Positions 10,230 to 21,248 of a stretch of DNA of 64,000 bases are shown here, piece after piece. Below the pieces are notes generated by a model. It did not search any database and was not told the origin of the DNA. It was given only the letters and a program-made list of their open reading frames with translations. A program made the position numbers and the translations under genes. The DNA is taken from the NCBI GenBank assembly GCA_022225965.2, contig JAKJXP020000036.1:124001-188000 (forward strand), given 5' to 3'. Each line of letters begins with the position of its first letter. The first letter of the stretch is position 1. The DNA comes from Diatrype stigma (lineage: Eukaryota > Ascomycota > Sordariomycetes > Xylariales > Diatrypaceae).

Positions 10230-12800
10230 ATGGATAACCGCGAGGCCCTTTTCGGTGGAGGAGGCCGTAGGCCTTTGCCTGGTCGTCAGGTCCAACCACC
10301 TGGGGCCCGACCGGGTGGTCCGGGTGGCTACTCTCCCGTGCCGCCGCGACCTTCACAGCACGACCCGCGCTTAGCTCAGCCCGACACCTCAAGATACTAC
10401 GATTCTCCACCCTCTGCTGGCAGAGATCACTACAGACAAGAGTCCGCATCCGCTGGGTACGGTGCCCCGGGCGGGTACGGAGGTGGTCGTGCTCCGGATG
10501 GCCAACTAACACTCCACGTTGAGAAGAACAAGGACCAGGATAGCAACATATGTTATGTCTCAGAGCAAGATTTCCCAGGTACTCGGGGTGCGCTCTTCTA
10601 CGTATTGCTAGGTCTACAGGGAGGCATCGTGGTCACTGCCCAAGCTGCTCCCGATGTCCCTCCCGGAGAGATTCGCATGAACAAGGCGCAAAGAACATGG
10701 TGTCAAGTTAGCGATAGACCTATGAGGCCTGAAGATTATTTCTCCGCCCAAGTGTATGATGGACCAAAGTCCCCTCTGGCTAGTTTGGATGTCGAGCTTG
10801 AGTTTGCTGCCAAACCTATGGGGGCTCCTGTTCCGTTGGACCAGGACGATCTCGAGAATGTCTTCCTAGGACGATTTCACCAGCAAATCCTGTCGCCTGG
10901 CCAGCAGGGCATGCTCTCTTACGCGTCATACTATTTTAAGTACAAGGTCAAGACCGTTCAAATACTCGATCCTCGGATGGAGAAGACCCGAGAAGCAACC
11001 GCCAACCCGTCGGAAAGAGGTTTGGTAAGCAACCAGGAAAGTACGAAGACTTTACTCAATATCCTCCCGGTACCCCCTGTGAAGCTAAAGGGGTCACGAA
11101 AACGGCCCGCCCCGAACGCAATTCTGCGACCCGACTTCAAGTTCGCCGACATGGGAATTGGAGGCCTCGATGACGAGTTCAGCACTATCTTCCGACGAGC
11201 TTTCGCATCCCGAGTCTTTCCGCCGGGCTTGGTTGCGGAAATGGGTATATCTCACGTGAAGGGTATCCTACTTTACGGACCACCTGGAACGGGAAAGACG
11301 TTGATCGCTAGACAAATCGGCAAAATGCTGAACGCACGAGAACCTAAGATTATCAATGGTCCGGAAATTCTCAACAAATACGTGGGAGCATCAGAAGAGA
11401 ATGTCCGAAAGATGTTCGCAGATGCCGAAAAGGAGTATAAGGAAGCGGGTGAAGATAGTGGTCTGCATATCATCATATTTGACGAACTTGACGCGGTTTG
11501 CAAGCAGAGAGGCAGCACCGGAGGAGGCACAGGAGTTGGTGACAGTGTAGTCAACCAGCTCCTCACCAAACTCGATGGTGTGGATGCACTGAACAACATT
11601 CTCCTTATCGGCATGACAAACCGAAAAGACATGATTGATGATGCCCTCCTTCGGCCCGGACGTCTGGAGGTTCACATGGAAATCTCACTTCCGGATGAAC
11701 ATGGTCGTCTACAAATCCTCAACATCCATACCGCCAAGATCCGAAAAGCCAAGAGGTTATCTGACGACATTGACTTGAACGAGTTGGCTCACTTGACCAA
11801 GAACTACTCTGGTGCTGAGCTCAATGGTCTCGTCAAAGCTGCGCTCTCTTACGCGTTCACTCGGCATACCAAGTTAGGCGACGTCACTGGTGTCATGGGT
11901 GACCCTGAGGAAGTGATGTTGACAAGAGATGATCTCATGAGAGCTTTAGAAGATGTCAAACCCGCCTTTGGTGTATCCGAAGAGGAGCTCGAGAGCTCTC
12001 AACCCAATGGAGTTGTCCACTACAGTCCACATATCGAGTCCATCCTCAATAATGGCCTCAGCTTCGTGGAGCAGGTCCGGACCCCACAGAATGCCCCTCT
12101 ATTCTCCGTCCTAGTCCATGGACCCCGTGGGGCTGGAAAGACTGCGCTTGCTGCTGAGATCGGATTGAAGTCAGAATTCCCCTTCGTTAAGCTGGTGCGG
12201 CCAATCGACGTGGGATCAAACGAGGCCTCCAAGCTCGACTATCTACGCCGCGTGTTCGCCGATGCTCACAAATCATCACTCAGTATTGTAATCCTCGACC
12301 GTATCGAGGCGCTCATCGACTGGAACCCCATTGGACCTCGATTCTCTAACGCCGTAGTACAGTACATAAGTGCTATACTCCAGACCACACCTCCAAAGGT
12401 ATGTATATATATAGCCTCTGCCCTACTCCTCAACGTTCCATATACTAATCGAGATTTCAAGGGACGGCGTCTTCTCATCATTGCGACAACCAGCCAGCGG
12501 TCGATGTTAGACCAGCACGGCGCGCTAGAATTCGACCGAGAGATTGCCGTGCCGGCCGTGAAGGATCTGCGTGAGCTTTCGGCCCTTCTCACCGCCACCG
12601 GCAAGTTCGAGGCTCCGGACATCGACGCGGTCGTTGAAGAGCTGCGGTCCATCACGGGATCGGAGAACGTCGGCATTGGCGTGAAGGCCATCTTCTCGGC
12701 CATAGAGACCGCCCTAGTGAGGAAAGACCAGCCCCTCGCGTCGACGCTGGCGGCAGAGATCAGCGAGATCATCGCCACGAGGAACCCAGAAGGTTTCTAG
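10230..12800 (+). CDS. sec18: Vesicular-fusion AAA+ ATPase Sec18/NSF
   Basis: Open frame of 856 codons containing one in-frame 63-nt intron at 12399-12461 (GTATGT donor, ATACTAATC branch site, TTTCAAG acceptor). Splicing gives 835 aa and restores TTPPK-GRRLLIIATT, which is continuous in the NSF family. Domains: disordered Gly/Pro-rich start (1-90), N domain (~90-290), D1 AAA domain with Walker A GPPGTGKT (350-357) and Walker B IIIFDELD (D418, E419), then D2 with GPRGAGKT (631-638) and the conserved IGPRFSN block. NSF/Sec18 disassembles SNARE complexes after membrane fusion and is essential in yeast. The start is the first ATG after an A/C-rich leader, in good context (CCGCCATGG). Confidence 0.96.
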   Translation: MDNREALFGGGGRRPLPGRQVQPPGARPGGPGGYSPVPPRPSQHDPRLAQPDTSRYYDSPPSAGRDHYRQESASAGYGAPGGYGGGRAPDGQLTLHVEKNKDQDSNICYVSEQDFPGTRGALFYVLLGLQGGIVVTAQAAPDVPPGEIRMNKAQRTWCQVSDRPMRPEDYFSAQVYDGPKSPLASLDVELEFAAKPMGAPVPLDQDDLENVFLGRFHQQILSPGQQGMLSYASYYFKYKVKTVQILDPRMEKTREATANPSERGLVSNQESTKTLLNILPVPPVKLKGSRKRPAPNAILRPDFKFADMGIGGLDDEFSTIFRRAFASRVFPPGLVAEMGISHVKGILLYGPPGTGKTLIARQIGKMLNAREPKIINGPEILNKYVGASEENVRKMFADAEKEYKEAGEDSGLHIIIFDELDAVCKQRGSTGGGTGVGDSVVNQLLTKLDGVDALNNILLIGMTNRKDMIDDALLRPGRLEVHMEISLPDEHGRLQILNIHTAKIRKAKRLSDDIDLNELAHLTKNYSGAELNGLVKAALSYAFTRHTKLGDVTGVMGDPEEVMLTRDDLMRALEDVKPAFGVSEEELESSQPNGVVHYSPHIESILNNGLSFVEQVRTPQNAPLFSVLVHGPRGAGKTALAAEIGLKSEFPFVKLVRPIDVGSNEASKLDYLRRVFADAHKSSLSIVILDRIEALIDWNPIGPRFSNAVVQYISAILQTTPPKVCIYIASALLLNVPYTNRDFKGRRLLIIATTSQRSMLDQHGALEFDREIAVPAVKDLRELSALLTATGKFEAPDIDAVVEELRSITGSENVGIGVKAIFSAIETALVRKDQPLASTLAAEISEIIATRNPEGF
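12399..12461 (+). other. In-frame 63-nt intron in sec18
   Basis: Donor GTATGT, branch ATACTAATC and acceptor TTTCAAG are canonical, but the length is a multiple of three and there is no stop codon. An unspliced transcript would therefore still encode Sec18 with 21 extra residues in the D2 domain. Automated ORF callers would read through it. Confidence 0.85.
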
Positions 12801-15307
12801 GTAGTCAGGAGCATGAAAAGGGGGAGCATGACGATAAGAGGATATGGTGATACAACCCAGTTGCTAGACTCGAGTCCTAAATGACGAATGCTATGAAGGC
12901 CGTAGCAATTGTAAAGAAAAGTCTTGGTGATGTGTGCTACATTGACGTGTTATATCAGATAGACATGCGCCTTGGTAAGTGGAGATCCCAAAATAGGTAG
13001 TCTCCATTGAGTCTGGACATCGCCGTCGACACTTCGTAGTTAGTACTGCCCCGTCGACCGGGCGTCGCCACCTAGCTTTCCCTCCGATCCCGTTACCACC
13101 GCCCTGTCCGACGAGCAACGTTGCCGGGACGAATGCCGCCCACGTGCTGTCTGTTATCAGACGCTGACACCCTGTTGTCGCCATGCATGCGCAGCGCGAT
13201 GGGTTGGAGTAGGTAGCAGAGCTTATCTAGGATATATGCGGTGTGGGCGCTTTCCTCGTGTTTGGGCATAGCTGAGTGACTGAAGGAAGCTAGCTAACTT
13301 CCCTCTGTTTGTTCCAGGTACCTGTTTATTTTTCTAGTGTAATCCAGGATACCCAAAAGGTTTAAATAATAATAAAGATGAGGTTGCAATGCATAAGCCA
13401 TTTTGTCTTGAATGAGACCGAAGTTCGCCCAGCCAATGTGAATTGCAAGCATCCATACGGAAAAGGCAACCCCTGAAACGTATGGCTTCACTTATGGCAA
13501 AGTGCTTGTTAGAACGGCTCGTTGCGATAGGAGAGTATAATGGTGGTTTCCTTTCGAATTGTAGGATATAGATTGTGTCTGTCAAAGTAACTCCACATAA
13601 GGCCCTTCGCTAACCATGGTTTTCTTGCGCTGTAGTGGTCCAACCCGTATGATTGATGGAACTACATGATTATATAAGCAGAAATATATAGAAAAGGGGG
13701 TCAAGGCCGGCGGCTTAGGCTCTGATTCAACCACGATGTGTCTATTGATCTCATCTTTAGAAATCATTCTATTGCAGTGATCTAGTTCTTTGCCTCATAG
13801 GATCATGTCTACCATTTCGATCCGCAACAAATATACTAACAAGTAACCCAGACTATGTATATACCAAATCTTATTGCTAGGTCATCACCGTAATTGATGG
13901 GGTGTCTAAGCGTCTTTGGTATACATTGATTGCTTTACGTAAAATAAGACATATGATCTTGTTTCTTCAGGAAGCAAATGCAATAGCAAATATGCCTTAT
14001 GGTTTTTATTAGCTGTAGGAGCAGGGGCTATGAGGGTCCACTTGGACCGTTCTATCTACCAGTAGAGGCTTCTATGGCCTAGGTATATCAGGTGTTCTTT
14101 CCTCCCTGATGGCTTTCATAGCCCGAGTATTTTTCGGTATCCTTCCTGAACCCTGGCATAATGCTCCTAACAGTTTCGCTCAAGTAAAGTGATGCCAAAA
14201 TAAGGAAAGGATCGTGTACCATGGGTTTGATTCCTGTATCACACATCCAATATCTTTCCGTAGTGGATGCATATTTGGACTACATCGTAATATATCTTAC
14301 CCCCAAATCCGATATGGTCTAAATGCAATGAATGGTATGGCCTGAATTGTCGGGTGTGGATGGGTCCATCATCAGTGCCCCCCTTTTCCCCTTCCTCACC
14401 TTCATTCGCCCCGCCTTCCTATATTCTCGGGAAGACTTCCGTGACAAGATCAAAACGTCAACGCAAAGTGCAGCAGAGGCGCAGTCAATTAGTTGGTATA
14501 TTCCCTACCATGTTATATATTTCAACGCACGATCCATATTACCGAATTTTAGCAAATCAAAGTGCATTCCTGCCACGGAGGGATACCGATGAATCCGGCT
14601 TTGTGATTGGTTGTTCGCTTCATACCTAGCTAGGGGCACACGATTTCTGTGGGCTCCCCCTTTTATAACCTTGGAACGCTCCCGATATGAAATAAAGCTT
14701 GCTTCTAGTTCCTGTCAGAACAGTCATGGTTAACCTGTATATGCTCGAATTAGTCGTGAAAGCTCAAGAGCTATGCGTTATGACTTTCGGGACCTAAACT
14801 GCGACGAGAAAAACACATACATTTTCGAGTTGTTCGCTATCGCTATAGCTGCCAGGTGGTTGCTGTAGGTGGAAGGATCGAGTCACTTACCGAGGTACAT
14901 ACCTGGAGGACTAAGTTGGACGGGCTTTCCTGGTACATACATACCTTGAGTAGGTACGTCATGTATCGTCACACCCAGAGCCGGGCATTTCCCTCCGGAA
15001 TATTGACTCAAGCCGTCCAAGCTGTGCATGCCTTCCAAGCCGTCCAAGCCGTGTTAAGCACCTGGACCAGCACTACCGCCAGGGCACCTAAGCACCTGGA
15101 CACCTGGACACCTGCAGTCCCATGGAGTAGAAGCCTTTCCCCACCAAGGTAGCTTACATGCTAAATTGGGAGTTATTGACGCCGTCGGTATGCCTTATGC
15201 CTTATACCTTTGCACAACCATCGACCACGAAGAGGATACCCAAATTCGATGCGACTGACTCGTGATTCGCCAATTGCCATATCGGGACAACTGAGCAGGT
15301 TGGGACA
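12801..15307. other. Intergenic between sec18 and bZIP gene
   Basis: No supported gene. Moderately AT-rich. The end holds a small cluster of imperfect direct repeats: several copies of CCGTCCAAGC near 15012-15055, then CACCTGGAC repeated near 15060-15112. A TACATACCT...TAGGTACG inverted word lies near 14935-14960. Confidence 0.5.
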
Positions 15308-16200
15308 ATGTGCTCTGCCAGTCAAGATGATCTACGAGATCACTATGGGGCTGGGGAGGCTTCGACCTTCATGCTTTCCGACACACCCGCCTGGAAGCCC
15401 GACGAATCGAGCTACGACCTTTCGGAAAACCTTTCGAAGCAAATCGATAGCTCTGCCACATCTGCAATCCCACCCACGTGCTTTTTCAACGAACCGTATC
15501 CATGGGCTGAAGATGATGAGAAAGAGGACGTGAAGGACGAGTTTTACCTCTCTGACACGTCACACAATGTGAGTGATTCACGCCCAGCCGTCAACATGCT
15601 TCCGTCGACATGCTTCGGCACTGCTATATGACCCAGTTAGTCACACGTGCGGATGTACGGAGCAGCTAACTTCTGCCCCTTAAGCAGTTTAGTCCAAGCA
15701 CCGTAGGTCCACTCGATCTCACGCATGCGAGTGCGAGTGCGAGTGTGAGTGCCAATGCGAGTGTGATGAGACCACCTGCCCTGATACACGAGTCGTCTTC
15801 TTCTTCGAACCCCGATGCCCACAACTACGCCCGTGACCCGCGGACACCTCCTATGCTGTCGAGCATTCCGAATGTGTATACAAAGAGAGAGAATATAGAG
15901 CCATACGAGGCTGAAGAGTACCAAGAAGAGGATGGTGGGAAAAAGAGAACCCTCACGTACCGGGAAAGAAATCGCATTGCTGCCCACAAATGCCGACAGA
16001 AGAATAAGCAAACCATCCAAGAGCTGCAGCAGCAGGAGCACGATCTCGCTGAGAAAAACAGGGTTCTTGCCGCCCACGTTGACCACCTCAAGGACGAGGT
16101 GCTCGTTCTGAAATCCGAGATTCTGAACCACGGGAATTGCGAGGACGAGCTTATCCAGAACTATATCACCAAGAGCGCTAAGAAATTGCGTCCTTCATGA
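15308..16200 (+). CDS. ATF/CREB-type bZIP transcription factor
   Basis: Two exons, 15308-15568 and 15688-16200, joined by a phase-0 intron (GTGAGT donor, CTTAAGCAG acceptor); 257 aa. The basic region is at 172-195 with the bZIP signature N182-x7-R190 in ERNRIAAHKCRQKNK, close to the Atf1/CREB type. It is followed by a regular leucine zipper with Leu at 200, 207, 214, 221 and 228. The first half is acidic and Ser-rich, consistent with an activation region. Exon 2 opens with a degenerate Ala-Ser repeat coded by GCGAGT units. Family role: DNA binding at CRE-like TGACGT sites in stress, conidiation or metabolism. The target set cannot be read here. The N-terminal start is the least certain part. 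Confidence 0.82.
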
Positions 16201-17940
16201 CCAGCATTGTTCGGATTGCCATCTTATGCTCGGTTTAGAGTTCGCCACGAACGAGAAGTGTCTGCATCGAGAAACAACGGGAAAGGAGCCATGCCACTTG
16301 ACCCGCATGCACACGATGTTGGAGGCGAACATTATTACATCACGCTCATTACCTGTACAGGTAGTGGTCAATAATAATACGTACGGTATTGCCTCAAGGC
16401 TCACCTATGTTCGATGTAGCATTTCGGGTTGCCAGGGCGAAGGGAGTTCGGTGGACAACGTCGCAAGGGCGACAGTTTGTTTTTGCGAGCGGCTAGATCG
16501 CCACGAATTAACGACTTATGAGATATATGAGGAACAAGTCCGGGTTCATCAGGGGAAGTTAGCTGCTATGCTGTCGTTCTCCCTTGTGAACCTAGGTATT
16601 GCTGACAGAATGTATTTTGCTACTACGAGTTGATATACATAATCACGATATTCTGGGCGCTCAACGGTACTTATTGATCTGGCAGTTCTCAGTGTTTGAT
16701 CACCAATGTTTGGTCACTACGCAAGCTACGTCATATAAAGGGGCGCATCATCAGCCCTCTCTCGTTCTAGCGTGATGCGGGGGCGAGGGCAATATGTCAC
16801 CACGTCGGGGTGCTTTTGAAACAGTTGTATAAGCTGTGGCGACTCACTTATTCACTACGCGTAGTACAGGCGGCAAATGATGTCAAGCTTATGATGAAAA
16901 AGGCCGCGAGATAACCTAGCGGTTGGACTTCGCCAGAGGTGCTGTCGCTAGGAGAAATCAAGCTCATGGAAAAGGAGGAGCTGCTAGTTATAGCCTAACT
17001 GTTCCTAGTTAGTCGGGTCCCGTATGGTATTGTATTGTACACCCACCGGGGGTGCAGGGCCACGAGTAGAGCCAGGGCTGTTTCACGACGTCAATAGGCC
17101 TAACTACTGCTGTACTGGCTGCTGTTCTCAACCGGGAGTGCTCACCTGCACCCACCACCGTCACATTCATGATAAAGGCTGACGGTCCGACGCAGCTGAC
17201 TTAACCGTGACATATATATAAACTACCTGGGCAGTGGCCCTTTCCCTTTTAACCAATCAATCAATAACAACTTCGAAGTACAAGGCCAAGAGAGGGAGGG
17301 CGTTGCTGGGCAGCAGCCAGACTAATAAGTGACCACTTAGGACACCGAAATGAACTTGCCACCGTGGATGTATGTATGTATGTACATACCATACTAACCT
17401 ATTAGCCCTACTGGGAAACTGGCCAGCAAGCAAGTCCAGCAGAGACAGACACCTGGACTTCAACTAGAAGAACCACGTCAAACTAAGAGACTTCAAACTC
17501 AAGAAATCTCAAACTCAAGAAATCTCAAACCCAAGAAATCTCAAACCCGCATTGAATGCTGTACACGGTTTCAATCAAGCGACAAGATCATGCGCGCCTG
17601 GGTCACATGGCATATTGACTGCTAGGTATCCCCTATCGGCATGCCTCAAGGCTCATGCAGCTGGCTGTGTCCACTCACCGGTAGTTAAAACTAATAGCCA
17701 ACTAAGCACCTAAGCACTTTGTCGTCTACCTCCCCGTACCCTGAACTTTAGAGTCCTAGACTGTTTAGGCATCCAAACCAAGATATGCCCGGAGACGCCG
17801 GGTTCATGATTTGACGATTAGTGTCTCTGTCGTAACGAGAACCTTACAATCCATGCTGGTTCTTGCTCTCTTATTCTAGGATCTGGCTGTTGTCTCATCG
17901 TCGACTGGAAGGTGTGGACTCTTACGATCCATAGGTCAAT
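16201..17940. other. Intergenic between bZIP and kinase genes
   Basis: No supported gene. Two core-promoter-like spots without an obvious product: TACGTCATATAAAGG near 16728-16742, and a TATATATAAA box near 17213-17222 followed by a pyrimidine-rich stretch. A 16-bp tandem repeat lies at 17493-17548 (separate entry). Confidence 0.5.
17493..17548. repeat. 16-bp tandem repeat (3.5 copies)
   Basis: Unit TCAAACTCAAGAAATC, with copies at 17493-17508, 17509-17524 and 17525-17540 and a partial copy to 17548. The last copies differ by a T-to-C change. It lies about 390 bases upstream of the kinase start codon. Confidence 0.9.
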
Positions 17941-20187
17941 ATGAGCTTGTTCCGTCGTCCCTCAGACTCATCTTCGGAAGACTCCGATGATAGTGCAGCT
18001 TCTGCCCAGACACCTTCGAATAGGAAGCCTGTGTTTCCATCCAGCTCGTCCCGAGGCGGAGGTAACGGAAATGGTGGTGCCTCTGCTTCAAGCGAGCCCG
18101 ACGTCGAGTCGGTGTCGGCATCAGACTTACAGACCGAGCTGAGCGTCGGTCCCGGCGCTAGTCTTGATGAACATCGGGATGTAATGCTCGCAAGCTTGCT
18201 TGAGGACCATTTTCGAACCCTTGCCGCCGAAGCTCTCAACTCGGCGCACCCAGGCAAAGGCTACACTAGGCATTCGCCTGAGGTGCAACCCCTGGCCGAA
18301 CAGCTCTTTAGGCAAACAGGACAGACGTTGTCATCGAACAGCCTGCTTTCTTCCTCATCCGTCGATAGAGGTTTGCGAGAAAAACGCCACCAATATCTCT
18401 CTGGCCTTGATAACCTGGCAGCCGGTGGACTTAACCCGGCAGCCGGGTTGCTGAATCCGATGCGTGATCTAATGATTCAGCCATCCAAGCTTCCACACCC
18501 CGCCAACGATCTCCAGCTTACTCTTCAGCCACATTTCCACAGCCATTATCTGTCGAATTTCGAAGAGTTGGCGCTATTGGGCAAGGGTGCGTTCGGGAAG
18601 GTGTTTGAATGTCGCAACTCGTTGGATCAGACGAAGTATGCTGTCAAGAAGATCCCGCTGTCACCAAAGTTGACCAAACGGTACTATGAAGGGAGTCACG
18701 GGGAAATGGAGGAGCTTCTCCGCGAGGTAAAGGCCTTGGCAATGTTGGACCATGCCAATGTCGTACGATACCATGCTACGTGGATTGAGCAGCCATGGCA
18801 AGCACTGGTGTCCATGGGGCACCAAATCACCCCTGAATTTGGTAAGTCACAAAGCCTCACCCTTCTCTCCCTCATATCCGTCTCCATGGCACCGCAATCC
18901 GATCTACTCCTATAACACGCGAAGAACCCATTCCTCAATTGCACAACTATTTGCGGTCGGTACCTAGTGGTATTTGAATCTCAATCAATAACCACGTTAC
19001 ACACGTTGCTCAAAATTGCCTGCAGATTGATCCAGTCAATCCCACCACTAACCTCGGAATGTATAGCACGTGCGATCACAACTCAACCTGGTAAACGCCA
19101 ACTATTGCTAGATGATCGTTCGTTCGATGCTGGAAAGGATAGCGATCTTAGCTTTTCGGCCGGCCTAGAGAAGCCAGGGAGCTATAGTGGTATAGTGTTT
19201 GGGGAGGACACAGCCTCAAATCCTCTGGATGAAGAATCTAAGCGGGTGGGAGTACAAGGGTTGCAATGGTCTGAAGGTAACAGCTCACAACAGAGAGCCT
19301 TGGAACTGTCAACGTCAGACGACTCGACCAGTGATATCTTTACGGATGGCAAGGCCGCAGCGCACTCTAAAGAAGTCGATCACGCAACAGACAGGTCCAA
19401 TGGTACACATGTTTTATACATACAAATGTCGTTATATCCCATGACGTTGGCACAATACCTGTTACCTTCACCACCGTCGAATGGCAGCGCTAGGCCAAGG
19501 CATTGCTATCACTTACTTCCCAGTCTTCGACTCCTACTTGCCATCCTTACTGGCTTACAGTACATCCATGCAAACCATCTGATCCACAGGGATATCAAGC
19601 CTGGGAACATATTCCTTTCTCATCCAAAGATGATGCATGACACTGGGTATTGTGACGTCAGCTGCCATTCCTGCGACAGGCGTGGCGAGGAAGTATTCCA
19701 TCGCTGGCTAAATCCCCGAATTGGCGACTTTGGTCTTGTCGCCCAACTCGCTAAAGAAGGTCTCCTCGACGACGCTGCATATTGCAAATCGGATGGCGGT
19801 TCCCACAAGCCTGTCGGCACCGCATACTACCGCCCTCCAAAATGGAGAGGCGTAGGCGATTCCACGAGCAGCTCCAGTAGCAATGCGAGCCCCATCGATG
19901 AGAAGGTCGATATATTTGCCCTTGGAGTCGTCTTCACGGAAATGCTATGGCGCTGCGGAACGGCGATGGAGAGAGTGGATATGCTCAAAGGCCTGCAAAG
20001 GGGTTCCCTGCCATCCGGGCTCAGACACAAATTAGAAGCGGAAGGCCTCGATAACCCAGTAGTAGAAGAGGTTCTTACGCTCATCAACGCTATGGTGGAT
20101 CCTAATCCTTTCGAGAGATGGACCGGGGCACGAGTCAAGAAGACAGTCGAAGGGCTACTGGGACGCCTTTCTTCTTGGAGCCATTGA
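17941..20187 (+). CDS. HRI-like eIF2-alpha kinase
   Basis: Two exons, 17941-18841 and 18968-20187, with GTAAGT donor and CCTAG acceptor; 706 aa. Residues 1-200 are Ser-rich and disordered. The kinase N-lobe starts near 206 with GKGAFGKV (214-221) and YAVKKIPL. A long insert (about 302-445) separates the lobes, as in eIF2-alpha kinases. The C-lobe has HRDIKPGN (507-514), DFG (554-556) and FALGVVFTEMLW. No RWD or HisRS-like domain is present, so it is not GCN2/CPC-3; HRI-like (S. pombe Hri, Aspergillus IfkB type) fits better. These kinases phosphorylate eIF2-alpha Ser51 to slow translation under stress. Oddity: the usual APE motif is PPK (590-592). The intron acceptor is the frame-consistent choice; others give stops. 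Confidence 0.82.
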
Positions 20188-21248
20188 GTACTGTCGTTGC
20201 GTTCAGTTTCGTTATGTGTTATCCCTACTGTATCATAGTATACCTAACCTACATATAATACTTGGAGTTCTACGGAGTTAACTTGCGCGAGTTGTTGCAC
20301 TTCCAGCAAGAAGTAGGCATTGGAGTGGACAAGATATTGCAGGGGCGGGGAGACGTGGGTGCGCCCTCGGCCGTGTAATGGGAGTGCATATATAATCATA
20401 TAATACAAACCATCATGATGCGCGGGCTCGTAAAAGTAAAATATCGAGCCTGACTACGGATGACCAAATTGGAGTACCTATCGCGGACGGGGCTTGGATT
20501 TGGTTTGTCGGGGCTCAACACCGAGCCTTGGCTGCACCCAAGCTGAAAGTAAACATCGATGGTAAAAAAGGGGCAACGGGTTTTCTTTGCCATGTCATGT
20601 TTGTTATACATATATAGAAGATTCTAGTATATACTCGCTCTAATCGCCTTAGAATAAGCTGCCTGCGCTTGTTTGTCTCAGGATCCTACACATTTGTAAA
20701 CACAATTTATGTACACGGAGTCTCTCATGGCCAGTCTATTCCGTACGGCCAACGTACCACATATTGGGCGTACAGGGTTCTCTCGTTCTAAACGGGAAGA
20801 GATCGTTTGCGAGGCGCGACGTATGGGGTGGTCGACTGAAGTGGAGTGGGGTTAGTTTTTATTCGGACTGCAATATTCATCTATTTGCGCAGGAATGGTG
20901 CCCGTGTGCGGTGATATTTCAGAGGGCGGGAATGGCGTCTTTGAAACCAGGGGTTCGATATGATGGGTACGTAGACAACAAAACCGTTATCATCAAGTCT
21001 TCCAAGCCCCTTGGACGCATCTTCATGTAGTGAAGATGCCCTTTATCCGAACGAAGCGTCATAAATGAGCTGGGAGGTACGCCGATGGCGTATATATATC
21101 CGTAGGCAGTTTATCGATATCGAGATATTCCAAACCCCGGCCCGCCTGCTATCCGGACGAGGGCGGGTGAGGTAAAGAAGAGATGTAGTTTTATTTCGCC
21201 GAGAAGGACCACCGCCCGGTGAGAAATCAGCTCGCCGGGCTTGTCTGC
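20188..21248. other. Convergent intergenic region
   Basis: Between the 3' ends of the kinase (+) and the Clr5 gene (-). It probably contains both 3' UTRs. No coding or repeat signal stands out. Confidence 0.45.

Noticed and set aside
16226..16633. 135-codon plus-strand frame after the bZIP gene
   Set aside because: Has an ATG but no domain, biased codons or splice extension; considered chance.
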